In this document: piece after piece, positions 18,990-29,726 of the stretch | Layout of the letters: the number at the start of each line of letters is the position of its first letter | Position numbering within the stretch: position 1 is the stretch's first letter | From: an uncultured Lachnoclostridium sp. | GTDB taxonomy: Bacteria > Bacillota > Clostridia > Lachnospirales > Lachnospiraceae | Length of the DNA stretch: 64,000 nucleotides | Assembly (NCBI GenBank): GCA_946415315.1 | Contig: CAMKRZ010000001.1 | Location: forward strand, 124,001-188,000 | Direction of reading: 5' to 3' | Notes under the pieces: model-generated | What the model saw: only the letters and a program-made list of their open reading frames with translations | What the model was told of the DNA's origin: nothing | Databases searched by the model: none | Made by a program: the position numbers and the translations under genes

Positions 18990-19874
18990 TCACTGCTTTT
19001 CTTGGATCTTACCGGCGATCCACCCGGTCACGCCCTGCGGCAGCTCCGGTATCATTGGTGTCCCGTCGTCAAACATGAGATTGCACTGTACCGCGTTCAT
19101 CAGGCAGTGCTGACCCATCTCGAACGTATCGGCGCCGATGGAGGCGATGCCGTGGTCACCGTTGCGGACCCAGTCGGGCGTGCAGAGGAAGCAGTGCTTC
19201 ATCGACTGCAGTTTCGCGAGTCTCGGCCCGACTTCCTCGTCAAACGGATGGAATTCGTCACGCTTGCCAATTGCGAAGAACAGCGTCTTGCCTTTCGCCT
19301 CATACTGATCAAGGACAGCGTCTTCCGGAAGAGAGGCGCTGCCGACCGGGAACGCAATATCGAAATCGTCCATGTAGTTGTCCATCAGCCGGAGCGTGAA
19401 GGTTGCACCGGCGGAGTTGCCGAGAAGAACGCGGAGACCGACGCCGTTCGTGCGTTCCGCGATGAAGGAGAGGATCAACGCATGCGCTGTCTCCAGATAC
19501 ATCGGCTGCCAGGTGCCCTGACAACGGTTCTCCTCATCGAGATACTCGTTGGCGATCGGGATCAGGATGAACGCGCCGCCCATCGCCTTCTGGTAACTGT
19601 CGGAGGCATACAACTCGGCGCCCGTGTAGTTGATGCAGATGTCACCCACAAGCGCGTTGCTCTTGCCGTGCAGGAACGTGAGCAGAGGCAGCTTGCCGTT
19701 GTCCTCGTAACCGTACTCACGCGGATCGAACCAGTAATATTTCAGAGTCATTTTATCGTCGGTGAATTTTCCGGAGTGAAATCTCGGAAAATACTTTCCT
19801 ACTTCGTAGGTCGGTGCCTTCGAGATGAAGTCGCCCTCCGGGATATCATCGTACCAGGTCTTTTTGTCGCTCAT
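18990..19874 (-). CDS. Alpha/beta-hydrolase / esterase-like protein
   Basis: 'KLPLLTFLHGKSNALVGD', 'RVLLGNSAGATFTLRLMDNYMDDF', 'KTLFFAIGKRDEFHPF', 'NGDHGIASIGADTFEMGQ'. Confidence 0.7.
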   Translation of the reverse strand: MSDKKTWYDDIPEGDFISKAPTYEVGKYFPRFHSGKFTDDKMTLKYYWFDPREYGYEDNGKLPLLTFLHGKSNALVGDICINYTGAELYASDSYQKAMGGAFILIPIANEYLDEENRCQGTWQPMYLETAHALILSFIAERTNGVGLRVLLGNSAGATFTLRLMDNYMDDFDIAFPVGSASLPEDAVLDQYEAKGKTLFFAIGKRDEFHPFDEEVGPRLAKLQSMKHCFLCTPDWVRNGDHGIASIGADTFEMGQHCLMNAVQCNLMFDDGTPMIPELPQGVTGWIAGKIQEKQ

Positions 19875-19910
19875 GGGTGAACCCTCCTTTTTGTGTGTAT
19901 TCGCGTATTG

Positions 19911-20270
19911 CTACTCGATCCTGGCGCCGAGCGGCATCAGTGAGAGTTTGGCCAGCTTGAAGAACTGAAGACCGAACGGAATACCGATGACGGTGATGCA
20001 CATGAGAAGACCGAGCAGTGCGGTGCCTGCAGCCATCTCAAGGCCGCCCAGGAACAGCCAGATGATGTTGAGAAGAAGTTTTCCGACGCCACCTCCGAAC
20101 ACGACTTTCTTGCCGAACGGGCACAGCGAGAGCTTTGCAAACTTAAAACACTGAATTCCGATCGGGATGCCGATGATGGAGATGCACCACAGGCAGCCGA
20201 GCATGAAGAAACCGAACGCGGTCAGCAGACCGCCGAAGATCAGCCAGATGATGTTGCCGAGCAGACTCAT
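19911..20270 (-). CDS. YccF-domain membrane protein
   Basis: MSLLGNIIWLIFGGLLTAFGFFMLGCLWCISIIGIPIGIQCFKFAKLSLCPFGKKV with a second GNIIW...IGIPFGLQFFKLAKLSLMPLGA half. Start placed after 'aggaggaatac'. Confidence 0.85.
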   Translation of the reverse strand: MSLLGNIIWLIFGGLLTAFGFFMLGCLWCISIIGIPIGIQCFKFAKLSLCPFGKKVVFGGGVGKLLLNIIWLFLGGLEMAAGTALLGLLMCITVIGIPFGLQFFKLAKLSLMPLGARIE

Positions 20271-20445
20271 GTATTCCTCCTCCTGAAACAAATGACTTAG
20301 CCATGCGGAACAGCGAACACGCAGACCGTGTGCCCGTTGTTGTTCCGAGGTTGTAAACTCAGTGTAAACGCAGGCTGCGTCCTCGTCAAGTGATACTCGA
20401 AAAATGAAGCGAAAAACAGGCTGCGTATTCTTCGAAAAAATGTGG

Positions 20446-20474
20446 TTGACATCCGGCGGGAGCGGGAGTAAAAT
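20446..20474 (+). promoter_or_regulatory. Promoter for the ABC exporter operon
   Basis: TTGACA (20446-20451), 17-bp spacer, TAAAAT (20469-20474). Confidence 0.6.
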
Positions 20475-20523
20475 AGCGCTTATTATTTTTTTCTTATAAT
20501 ACGTTCTGACAAGGGGGTGAAAT

Positions 20524-22413
20524 ATGGCAGAGAAAGAGAAAAAGATCAAGCGTTCCAGGGCGATCGCCAACAACTTCTATGCGCTTCGGCTGCTGTGGCG
20601 GATCTGTCCGTCGCTCGTCGTGCACAAGGGCGTTTTGCGGTTCCTGGGATACTTCGAGTGGCTGTTCTACAGCGCGTTCTTCATGAGGCATGTGATCAAT
20701 TCCATGGAGAGCGGCGAGAGCTACCGGAAAATCCTCACGTACGTTGTCGTGGTGGCTATCGTTTTCGGCAGCATGATGTTTTACGAGAATCTCCTGAGCG
20801 GGGCGATCTTTCCGGTCGACCAAGCGATCGTCAACAAGGGTCTGTACCGGATCCTGTTCCGCAAATCCCGCAATGTGGAGCTCGCATGCTTTGAGGACAG
20901 CGATTTCTATGACCGGTACACGCTGGCCATGGAGAAGGCAGATGACCGCCTGATCGCGACGTCGGAGGCGTTGTTCAAGTCGATCTTCGGCGCGATCGCG
21001 AGTGTGTGCGCATTTGTCTTCATGTACCAGATCGATCCGATCTCGGTGTTGTTCATCATTCTTCCGGTCATCGGAAACTTCGTGTTCAACCGAAAGATCA
21101 GTCATATCGATTACGCGAGAAATAAAGACATGGCGCCGCACAACCGCCGCATTGCGTACATCAACCGCGTGATGTACCTGCCGGACTACGCGAAGGAGAT
21201 GCGTCTGACCGGCGTGTTCCGCCTTATGAAGCGCCAGTACGAGGAGGCGATCCACGGAGTTTCGGATGTGACGAAGAAGTACACGAAACGTGCGATGGTG
21301 CTGCACTGGTTCTATGTCATGTTCACGTTCACCTTCATTTTCGAAGGATTACTCATCTACGGCGCGTACCGCACGGTCGTGAGCCATACGATGAGCCTCG
21401 CTCAGCTGTCGGTCATCACGAGCATGATGGTTTCGACGACGTGGATTCTGATCGGGTTTACGGAGGCACTCACGGAGCTGTTCAAGAACGGCTTGTTCAT
21501 CGAGTACCTGAGAGGTTTTCTGGAGTACAAAGAGAGAATTCCTGAGGATTCAAAGGGCGCTGATCCCGGGACGGAGATCCGGAGCGTCGAGTTTAAGGAC
21601 GTCTCATTTTCCTACAAGGACAAGGAGGTCATCTCGCACCTTTCGATGGAGTTCCGCGGCGGCAAGACGTACGCGCTGGTCGGTCACAATGGTGCCGGCA
21701 AGACAACGATCATCAAGCTGCTGCTTCGGTTCTATGACCCGACGGAGGGACAGATCCTTTTGAACGGCCGCGACATCCGCGAGTACGACCTTCGGAAATA
21801 CAGGAATCTCTTTGCAACCGCATTTCAGGATCACCGCATGTTCTCCATGACGGTGGCGGAAAATGTCATTATGGGCGAGCCGATCCCCGCGGAGGAGCGG
21901 GAGAACCGCGTCACGGAGGCGCTGAAGCTTGCGGGCGCGTACGACAAGGTACAGACGCTGCCCAAAGGCATCAACACGATTTTGACGCACGAGTTTGACG
22001 ACGAGGGCGCCGTTCTGTCGGGCGGAGAGTTCCAGAAGATCGTCGTGGCGCGGGCATTTGTCAAAGATTGCCCGTTCAAGGTGTTTGACGAGCCGTCGAG
22101 CGCGCTCGACCCAATCGCGGAGGGTACGCTGTTCGACAATATCTACAAGACCTGTGAGAAGAACACGCTCGTGTTTATCTCGCACCGGCTTTCGTCCGTG
22201 CAAAATGCGGACTGGGTATATCTCCTTGCGGACGGCACCGTGAAGGAGGCCGGCACGCACCGCATGCTCATGGAGCAGGGCGGTCTGTACGCCGACATGT
22301 ACAACAAACAGGCGAAAAATTACCTCGCGATCTCGACGAAAGGCGGGACAGCTGCGGGCGCGGAGTTCAAGGCAAGGCCTGTGCTTGCCGCGGAAGGAGG
22401 TGACCTCGCATGA
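20524..22413 (+). CDS. ABC exporter half-transporter (TM + NBD)
   Basis: TM region then 'GGKTYALVGHNGAGKTTIIKLLLRFYDPTEGQI', 'LSGGEFQKIVVARAF', 'FKVFDEPSSALDP', 'LVFISHRLSSV'. Confidence 0.93.
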   Translation: MAEKEKKIKRSRAIANNFYALRLLWRICPSLVVHKGVLRFLGYFEWLFYSAFFMRHVINSMESGESYRKILTYVVVVAIVFGSMMFYENLLSGAIFPVDQAIVNKGLYRILFRKSRNVELACFEDSDFYDRYTLAMEKADDRLIATSEALFKSIFGAIASVCAFVFMYQIDPISVLFIILPVIGNFVFNRKISHIDYARNKDMAPHNRRIAYINRVMYLPDYAKEMRLTGVFRLMKRQYEEAIHGVSDVTKKYTKRAMVLHWFYVMFTFTFIFEGLLIYGAYRTVVSHTMSLAQLSVITSMMVSTTWILIGFTEALTELFKNGLFIEYLRGFLEYKERIPEDSKGADPGTEIRSVEFKDVSFSYKDKEVISHLSMEFRGGKTYALVGHNGAGKTTIIKLLLRFYDPTEGQILLNGRDIREYDLRKYRNLFATAFQDHRMFSMTVAENVIMGEPIPAEERENRVTEALKLAGAYDKVQTLPKGINTILTHEFDDEGAVLSGGEFQKIVVARAFVKDCPFKVFDEPSSALDPIAEGTLFDNIYKTCEKNTLVFISHRLSSVQNADWVYLLADGTVKEAGTHRMLMEQGGLYADMYNKQAKNYLAISTKGGTAAGAEFKARPVLAAEGGDLA

Positions 22414-24206
22414 AACATGTGTGGAAAAACCAGCTCTTCCTGTGGCGGCTGTGCTTTAAGACCTGCCCCGGATACATGCTTTATTTCCTGTACGACGGTT
22501 TCCGGTATCAGGGGATCATTTTCCTGGAACATGTGCTCGGCATCCGCTATGTCCTGCGGTGCGCGGAATTCCAGGAGCCGTTCTGGAAGCCGCTGCTGGT
22601 CATCGGCATCATCCTGCTAATCAACATGCTTCAGATCGTGCCGGACGGTTTCTTCATCCATGGATGGACATTCCGGAGCAAACCGAAGCTGTACCGGGCG
22701 CTCAAGGAGCAGATGTTTATGAAGGCGGCGGAGATCGATCTCACCTGCTACGACGACACGGAGTACTACAACGATTTCGTGCTGGCGGTCGCGGAGGCGG
22801 AGAGCTCCATCGACCGGTTCCTCACAATGTGCAACCGGATTGTGCAGGCGTTCACGATCCTGTTTACGACGGGCGTGTTCTACCTGCTGACGGACGCCAC
22901 GGGCATTTTGTTCGTGCTGGCGTCGTTTATCCTGCGCTTTGTTGTGGCGCGGATACTGAACAAGCTGAATTACCGCGTGAGACTGCGCGTCAACCCGCTT
23001 GAGAGAAAGCGAAACTACGTAAGCCGTGTGTTCTACCTGAACGATTATGCGAAGGAACTCCGGCTGCACCCGACGGTCGGTGACCGGCTGGAGGAGGAGT
23101 TCGCCGAGGCGGACGATGAGATCTGCAAGGAGCAGAAGAAGGTCGGAGCGAAGAGGACGCTGCTCGGATTCACGAAGAACTATCTGGTCGGCGATTTCAT
23201 CATGGACGGCCTGTACATCTCATACCTGGTCTTCCAGGCTGCCGTGCTGCACACAATCGCCTACAGTGATGCGGTGGTTCTGTTCAACCGCACGGGCAGT
23301 CTGCGGCGAGGCATGGCGGATCTTGCGGACATCGTGCCGCAGGCGCAGGAGAACAGCCTCTATGTCGACAAAATACGGGCATTTCTCGATTACGAGCCGA
23401 AGATCAAACAGGATGTCGGTGCGAGCGTTCCCGAGGGCAACGCGGCGCTCACGCTGTCAAACGTCAGCTTCCGTTACCGCGAGGATGCGGAGGATACCCT
23501 CCGGAACATTTCGCTTTCCGTGAAGCCCGGCGAGCATATCGCGATCGTCGGTTACAACGGCGCGGGCAAGACCACGCTCATCAAGCTGCTGATGCGACTC
23601 TATGATCCGACGGAGGGCGCGATCGCTTACCACGGTCGTGACATTCGCGAGTACGCGCCGCGCGACTACCGCAGGCGCATCGGCGTCGTATTCCAGGATT
23701 ACCAGATGTACGGGGCGACTCTTGCGGAAAATGTGGTGATGGACCGGTTGCCGGACAATACGGAGAATGTTGAAACCGCGATCACTTCCGCGCTGGAGCG
23801 GTCAGGGTTCGGAGGGCGTCTCCGGACACTGCCGGAAGGACTGAATACTCAGGTGACGACGGAGTTTGACAAAAACGGCGTGAACTTCTCCGGCGGCGAG
23901 AGCCAGAAGATCGCAATCTCGAGAGCATTTTACAAGGACGCTGACATTCTGATCATGGATGAGCCGTCCAGCGCGCTCGACCCGATTGCGGAGTACGAGC
24001 TGAACCGCGCGATGAAGCATGCGGCAAAGGGCAAGACCGTGTTCTACATCTCGCATCGTCTGTCCACAACCCGTGACGCGGACCGTATTCTGATGCTTGA
24101 GAACGGTCGCATCGTCGAGGAGGGGACACACGAAAGCCTCCTTGCGAAAAACGGCCGTTACGCCGAGATGTGGCGCGTACAGGCCGGACGGTATGAAGCC
24201 GTGTAA
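22410..24206 (+). CDS. ABC exporter half-transporter, partner of the preceding gene (4-nt overlap)
   Basis: 'GEHIAIVGYNGAGKTTLIKLLMRLYDPTEGAI', 'FSGGESQKIAISRAFYKDADILIMDEPSSALDP', 'FYISHRLSTTRDADRI'; ATGA overlap at 22410-22413. Confidence 0.93.
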   Translation: MKHVWKNQLFLWRLCFKTCPGYMLYFLYDGFRYQGIIFLEHVLGIRYVLRCAEFQEPFWKPLLVIGIILLINMLQIVPDGFFIHGWTFRSKPKLYRALKEQMFMKAAEIDLTCYDDTEYYNDFVLAVAEAESSIDRFLTMCNRIVQAFTILFTTGVFYLLTDATGILFVLASFILRFVVARILNKLNYRVRLRVNPLERKRNYVSRVFYLNDYAKELRLHPTVGDRLEEEFAEADDEICKEQKKVGAKRTLLGFTKNYLVGDFIMDGLYISYLVFQAAVLHTIAYSDAVVLFNRTGSLRRGMADLADIVPQAQENSLYVDKIRAFLDYEPKIKQDVGASVPEGNAALTLSNVSFRYREDAEDTLRNISLSVKPGEHIAIVGYNGAGKTTLIKLLMRLYDPTEGAIAYHGRDIREYAPRDYRRRIGVVFQDYQMYGATLAENVVMDRLPDNTENVETAITSALERSGFGGRLRTLPEGLNTQVTTEFDKNGVNFSGGESQKIAISRAFYKDADILIMDEPSSALDPIAEYELNRAMKHAAKGKTVFYISHRLSTTRDADRILMLENGRIVEEGTHESLLAKNGRYAEMWRVQAGRYEAV

Positions 24207-24234
24207 GGCGGAATTTATAATTTTGTCATCGGGG

Positions 24235-24278
24235 AAGCCGGTTGGCGGAGAACAATCCGTCAGCCGGCTTTCTTTTGT
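24235..24278 (+). terminator. Rho-independent terminator after the ABC operon
   Basis: AAGCCGGTTGGCGGA-gaacaa-TCCGTCAGCCGGCTT followed by TCTTTTG. Confidence 0.75.
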
Positions 24279-24448
24279 TCGGTGCGGTGCTGATCGGGAA
24301 GACGTCGGTTTCTGCGGAAACACAGGGATTTCAGGTTTGATTTGCATTCGATTTGTGATATGATAACCGATAAGGGTTCGGGAAGAAAGCGGCGGTTCGG
24401 ACCACATTTTCCGAAGAACCGGAATAAGATTTTTTGGGGGAAAGATCA

Positions 24449-26917
24449 ATGAGCAAAGTATGGAAAAAAGTTGTCTGTCTGTTGCTGATTGTCTGCATGA
24501 CGGCAGCGCTTGCAGCTTGCGACAACGGAAACGACGATACGAATACGTCTTCGAAGACGCCGACGCAGGGAGGAGCGAAGGCGGCGAAAACGCTGACCGG
24601 TGCGGGGAAACTCACGGAGACGCCGACACCGACCGAAGCGGGAGTGGCTACGCCGACACCGACAGGCACGGAGACAGACGTGACTCCGACTGCGCAGGTT
24701 ACGCCGACTGTACAGGCGACACCGACACCGTTTGAGGACGATCCGAGCGCGAAGTATGAGATTGTTACGACGCATGATATCGAGGGCAATGATGAGTACA
24801 TATCGTCTGTCGTGATCACACGCACGACGGACAAAGGGGCTGAGGTCGTGTTTGATTCTGCGAAGTTCATCGAGGCGCATCGAAGCGAATGGGAAGCCGA
24901 AGCGGAATCCCGCCGTAAACAGGTGGTGAACGAAATAAAAGCAGCATGGCTGGCATCGGGCGATGATTCATTTCGCGTTTTCCTGAATGAGAAACAGGAG
25001 TGCTCGGTTTTCTGCGGAACCGCCGGGCTATTGGAAGTGTATTCCTATGCAGCGGTTTATCCGGATTACTTGTCCGGTGAGGTAAGGGGAAGTGCGTATG
25101 CTGTCAGTTGCTGGCTGGTTACGCCGGACATGCCGAAACAGTATATGATCCTGTATGACGCCGGTTCGTCTGCAGAGAAGTATTCCCCGGACGGCAGTTT
25201 CCGCATTGAGGCATTTTATACGAACGGAATTGACGGGAGCGGTCAGTTTGATGCGAGATACGTGAGAAAGGTTTTGACGGAAGTCGAGTTCCGGGAGGAT
25301 GCACAGGATGAAATCACAGGAGATGATGACGCCACAGAGGTGTATGCGACATATTATGCATCAAACAGCTTCGGAGAACTCCGTAAACTCTTTAAATGGA
25401 ACTGTACCGAAACAGGCTCGGCGGAGCAGCGGAAGCTTCTCTATGGATGGCTGTTCACAGCGGTTGACGATGTTGTATGTAATCTGATGTACGAGCCGTG
25501 GGACGTGTTCGGCAAAAGCGTGCTGCAGATCTACGATTCCGTGCAGAATCGGGGAACTGATATACCCAATATTGAGAGTCACGTGAAGAACGGCGTGTAT
25601 ACGGATACCAAAACCATCGATGAGGAGTATTCGTTGCGTGCGGATGTCGAGTTTGTCGGGGATGATGTGAGGGCGTCCGTATATCTGACCGGAAACGGGA
25701 TTGAGGTGCTCGTGGACGAGAGTCAGTGCAGGCTGTTCGACATCATTGATTCCCTGAACGGGGAGAGACTCGAGGTGTGCGGTTATGAAGGGGCTGAACG
25801 CAGTGGTATTCCGGGCAGCCCGGAATACGAGGGATATACTGAACCATGTATGGTTTTCAGGTATTATCCGAGTGATGACGCTCCCATGATAACGGTCGAT
25901 CTGACTGAAATTATGCAGGAGAATTCGGAGCACTATAATAATCTGAATTCAGCGAAATCCACGGAACTGAGTGAACGGTACAGCGGATCCATCATTATGG
26001 ATCAATCCGAACTGAGCATGTACTCGCTGGGCTCCTTCGGAACACTGTATATCATCGGGACGGGGGCATGTGGAGAGAGTCCGAATCCAAAAATCAAGGT
26101 CAGTGGTTATCAGGTGGACTGCATCTGGGTCAGGGACGGGGAACTTGTATCGCAGACATATCTTCACAAGTGCTTCGGATGTTACGATAATTATCCGGAA
26201 TTCTCCGAAGTCTTTATGAACATTATTTGTGATCTGGGGGAAGATCCGGAGAAAGCATCGTGGGATGCGTTGTCCGGCGCGATGAATTACCGGTACCTGA
26301 AGTCGTATGCCCCGGAGTTCTTCCGGGAAAAGGAAGAGAAGAAAAATGCCGCGGCCGGTGCGGATTCCGGAGAAGACTATCCGGATATTGTGACTACGGC
26401 ATGTTTCGGAATGAAGTATAAAGCAAGTGATTCAGCGGGCGATAACGGCCGTTACGAGTCTGAGCGCTCCATGTTTGATCAGACGGGCAAGTGTCTGCTC
26501 CGCGTGTATGCAGCCAGGAGCGGAGCAGAGGGTTGGGGAACAACGAAAGACTGCACAATCCGGGATGCCTCCGGCAACACACTGCTGGAACGCAATACGG
26601 ACGGAACCTGGAAGGTCCTTTCGTATTCGCTTAATGAGATTGCGGAGGCGTTAAAGAACGCGGCGAATAAAAAGAGCAAAGACAAACTTGCAGAAGGAAT
26701 CATGGACCATGTTCTGACCGTGAAAAATGAGGGCACGAAGGAGTACATTTTCTGTGATCATGTATCGCTGAATGAGAAGACGGAACTGTTCGCATCGGTG
26801 CTTTCCGGCGGGGAGAACGGCGACAGTTACAGCATCGACTATGCGATCGTGAGGAACGGAAAAGTGCTGTCGGTCGAAAGCATTCAGGTCCCTCTTGAGT
26901 CCACGGGAACGAACTGA
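24449..26917 (+). CDS. Lipoprotein of unknown function with Thr/Pro-rich linker; paralog of 29994-32522
   Basis: MSKVWKKVVCLLLIVCMTAALAACDN lipobox; 'TPTPTEAGVATPTPTG' linker; shared 'AHRSEWE', 'YAVSCWLVTPDMPKQYMILYD' and 'YQVDCIWVRDGE' blocks. Confidence 0.75.
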   Translation: MSKVWKKVVCLLLIVCMTAALAACDNGNDDTNTSSKTPTQGGAKAAKTLTGAGKLTETPTPTEAGVATPTPTGTETDVTPTAQVTPTVQATPTPFEDDPSAKYEIVTTHDIEGNDEYISSVVITRTTDKGAEVVFDSAKFIEAHRSEWEAEAESRRKQVVNEIKAAWLASGDDSFRVFLNEKQECSVFCGTAGLLEVYSYAAVYPDYLSGEVRGSAYAVSCWLVTPDMPKQYMILYDAGSSAEKYSPDGSFRIEAFYTNGIDGSGQFDARYVRKVLTEVEFREDAQDEITGDDDATEVYATYYASNSFGELRKLFKWNCTETGSAEQRKLLYGWLFTAVDDVVCNLMYEPWDVFGKSVLQIYDSVQNRGTDIPNIESHVKNGVYTDTKTIDEEYSLRADVEFVGDDVRASVYLTGNGIEVLVDESQCRLFDIIDSLNGERLEVCGYEGAERSGIPGSPEYEGYTEPCMVFRYYPSDDAPMITVDLTEIMQENSEHYNNLNSAKSTELSERYSGSIIMDQSELSMYSLGSFGTLYIIGTGACGESPNPKIKVSGYQVDCIWVRDGELVSQTYLHKCFGCYDNYPEFSEVFMNIICDLGEDPEKASWDALSGAMNYRYLKSYAPEFFREKEEKKNAAAGADSGEDYPDIVTTACFGMKYKASDSAGDNGRYESERSMFDQTGKCLLRVYAARSGAEGWGTTKDCTIRDASGNTLLERNTDGTWKVLSYSLNEIAEALKNAANKKSKDKLAEGIMDHVLTVKNEGTKEYIFCDHVSLNEKTELFASVLSGGENGDSYSIDYAIVRNGKVLSVESIQVPLESTGTN

Positions 26918-26927
26918 AAGGATGCAT

Positions 26928-28769
26928 ATGGAATTTTACGCAGAATGGCGCCTTCGGGGCGACCGGTATGACAACGGCTACGGCAACGGATTGACGCTCG
27001 CGCACGGCGAGTCCGTGCAGGAGATGACCCAGGTTTCGGACAATGAGACCGAGACGGTGTTTCGGGGCAAACTCGGCCACATCCTGCGCTGCCGGCATGA
27101 GCGCATAGGCGACGTGACGGTCTGCAGGACGGTCTTTGAGAATGCGACCGCGGAGCCTGCAACGGTGGAGATGCTTGCAAGCTTTGCACTTCGCGGCGTG
27201 ACGGCCGACCGGATGCACCGGGCAACGTCGTTCTGGAGCGCGGAAGGGAAACTGCTGTCGCAGGATCTGACGGAGCTCAACATGGAGAAATCCTGGGCCG
27301 GCCACGGCTACCGCGTCGAGCATTTCGGGCAGGTCGGTTCGATGCCCGTCCGCAAATGGTTCCCGTTCCTCGTGCTGGAGGACAGCGCGAGCGGTTCGTT
27401 CCTTGGGATCCAGCTGTACTGCGCGGGGAGCTGGCAGATGGAGATCGTGCGAAACGGCGATGACCTCCATGTGCTCGGCGGTCTTGCAGACCGTGATTTC
27501 GGCGCGTGGACGAAGGTGATCGCGCCGGGTGAGCGTTTCGAGACGCCGCGGGCTGTCATTGCGGAAGGAGCGTCGCTTGAGGAAGTATGCGACCGTCTGG
27601 TGAAGGCGCAGAAACCGCGGATCGCGGAGGTTGACCGCGACCTTCCGGTGATCTTCAACGAGTACTGTTCGAGCTGGGGCAATCCGTCCGAGGAGAGCGT
27701 GGAGAAGATGGCGGCACGGCTGGAGGGATCCGGTGTGCGATACCTCGTCATCGACTGCGGCTGGTACCGCCAGCATGAGAATGAAAACTGGTTCAACACG
27801 GCGGGCGACTGGAAGGTGAGCCCGATCCTGTTCCCGCACGGGATGAAGGCGGCGACGGACAAGATCCGCGCGCACGGCCTGATCCCCGGCATCTGGTTTG
27901 AGATGGAGAGCTGCGGCGTCGATTCGGACATGTACAAAGAGACCGATCTGCTTGTTGCGAGGGACGGTGTCCCGGTGACAGTCGGCACGAGACGGTTCCT
28001 CGATATGAGAAACGAGCGCACACGCGCGAGACTGGATGAGAGACTTCTCGGATTTCTCAAGGAGTGCGGCTTCGGCTACCTCAAGGTGGATTACAACGAG
28101 ACGATCGGCGTGGGTGTCGACGGAGCGGAGAGCCCCGGTGAGGGGCTTCGGCAGTGTGTGGAGGCCTCGAAGGAGTACTTCCGCCATATGGCTGCGGAGA
28201 TGCCGGAGCTGGTGATCGAGAACTGCGCGAGCGGCGGACACCGCCTTGAGCCGTCCATGATGGAGTTGGTGTCGCAGGCGAGCTTTTCCGATGCGCACGA
28301 GTGCACGATCATCCCGCTGATCGCGGCGAACCTGCACCGGCTGATCCGGCCGGAACAGAGCCAGATCTGGGCGGTGCTCCGCGCGGAGTCCGACATCGAC
28401 CGCGTTCACTATCTGATCACGTCAGCGATGCTCGGGCGGCTCTGCCTCTCGGGGGAGATCTTCGCGATGAACGAGGAGCAGTGGAAAGCGGTCACGGAGG
28501 GCATCCGCTTCTACGGTGAGGTGAAGGACATCATCCGCGACGGTTTTACGAAGGTGATCCGCACGGATGTTACCGACTACTCGCACCCCGTCGGATACCA
28601 GGCGGTGCTTCGGACGCTCGGCAACCGTGCGCTTCTTCTGGTGCACACGCTTGAGGGCGGTGCAAACCCGCCGATCGACGACCTACTTGAAGGATGGGAG
28701 ATCACGGAGACGTACGGCTCCGAACTCGACGGAGACTTCCGAGGGAAGGCATTTCTCCTGAAGAAATAG
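26928..28769 (+). CDS. Alpha-galactosidase-like glycoside hydrolase (GH36/clan D)
   Basis: 'VIDCGWYRQHENENWFNTAGDWKVSPILFPHGMKAATDKIRAHGLIPGIWFEMESCG', 'FGYLKVDYNETIGVG', 'ELVIENCASGGHRLEPSMMELVSQASFSDAHE'. Confidence 0.85.
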   Translation: MEFYAEWRLRGDRYDNGYGNGLTLAHGESVQEMTQVSDNETETVFRGKLGHILRCRHERIGDVTVCRTVFENATAEPATVEMLASFALRGVTADRMHRATSFWSAEGKLLSQDLTELNMEKSWAGHGYRVEHFGQVGSMPVRKWFPFLVLEDSASGSFLGIQLYCAGSWQMEIVRNGDDLHVLGGLADRDFGAWTKVIAPGERFETPRAVIAEGASLEEVCDRLVKAQKPRIAEVDRDLPVIFNEYCSSWGNPSEESVEKMAARLEGSGVRYLVIDCGWYRQHENENWFNTAGDWKVSPILFPHGMKAATDKIRAHGLIPGIWFEMESCGVDSDMYKETDLLVARDGVPVTVGTRRFLDMRNERTRARLDERLLGFLKECGFGYLKVDYNETIGVGVDGAESPGEGLRQCVEASKEYFRHMAAEMPELVIENCASGGHRLEPSMMELVSQASFSDAHECTIIPLIAANLHRLIRPEQSQIWAVLRAESDIDRVHYLITSAMLGRLCLSGEIFAMNEEQWKAVTEGIRFYGEVKDIIRDGFTKVIRTDVTDYSHPVGYQAVLRTLGNRALLLVHTLEGGANPPIDDLLEGWEITETYGSELDGDFRGKAFLLKK

Positions 28770-28815
28770 GAGGCGAAGGCTGCCGTTACGGCGATGAAAC
28801 ATAAGTAACGAAAAG

Positions 28816-28845
28816 AAAACCGGGACAGCGATGCCCCGGTTTTTA
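28816..28845. terminator. Terminator between convergent genes, likely bidirectional
   Basis: AAAACCGGG ... CCCGGTTTTT. Confidence 0.75.
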
Positions 28846-28887
28846 TGCTTCATGGAGTCTGTTTTGGTTCCTGCCCGTGTGTCAAGA

Positions 28888-29703
28888 TCATCCGCAGATC
28901 TTCTTGTACAACCGGAAATGGTTCTGCCCGTCCACGGTCCTTTCCACGTTGCAGGAGAGCGTCTTGCTGCGGTCCTCATTTTCCGATAGAAGAATGCCGA
29001 GCATCGTGTTGGAAAATGCGATGGTGTTGGCGTACTTGTCCGCGCTGACCAAAAAGTCCAGGCCGTAGGCACCGTCCTCGAGGCGCTTAATCTCCGGCAG
29101 AAAGTCCTTTACGTTGGCCCAACCGTGCTTCTCATAGATCACGCGGTACGCGGGGTCAGTACGGAAATCCGGTTCCTTCGGAGGCGTGAAGTTCAGCATA
29201 TCCTCCGGCGGAAGATCGAAATCCAGAAAACTCTCCGCCGACGCCTCGGCCTCCTGCATGCACTGCTCGATGCTTTTGCAGATCGCATCGTACTGTTCCT
29301 GCCCGATGCTGAACTCGGCACGAGGGTCATAGTTGCGAACATCATTTTTAATTCTGTCGATCATGGCACTGAGTTTTTCTTTGATCGTATTCATTTCGGT
29401 CAGATATGACGTGCGGATGGCTTTGATCTCCCGCAGACGCGCTTCCTCCCTGGCGATCTTGGCGTCGAAGGCAGCGACAACCGCGAGGTCATCCTGATGG
29501 ATCAGTTCCTTGACCTCCTCGATGGAAAAGCCGGCTTTCTGCAGATTCTTGATCTTGACAAATGTCACGGCCTGCTCTTCCGAATAATACCGATACCCCG
29601 TCCAGGAATCCACGTTCGCCGGTTTCAGCAGATCGATGCTGTCGTAGTATCGGAGCGTCTGCGGATTGCAGTCGCAGAGTTTGGCAAATACTTTGATCGT
29701 CAT
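28888..29703 (-). CDS. MerR-family transcriptional regulator with C-terminal effector-binding-like domain
   Basis: MTIKVFAKLCDCNPQTLRYYDSIDLLKPANVDSWTGYRYYSEEQAVTFVKIKNLQKAGFSIEEVKELI. Confidence 0.92.
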   Translation of the reverse strand: MTIKVFAKLCDCNPQTLRYYDSIDLLKPANVDSWTGYRYYSEEQAVTFVKIKNLQKAGFSIEEVKELIHQDDLAVVAAFDAKIAREEARLREIKAIRTSYLTEMNTIKEKLSAMIDRIKNDVRNYDPRAEFSIGQEQYDAICKSIEQCMQEAEASAESFLDFDLPPEDMLNFTPPKEPDFRTDPAYRVIYEKHGWANVKDFLPEIKRLEDGAYGLDFLVSADKYANTIAFSNTMLGILLSENEDRSKTLSCNVERTVDGQNHFRLYKKICG

Positions 29704-29726
29704 ATCCGTAACCTCCTTTCGAGGCC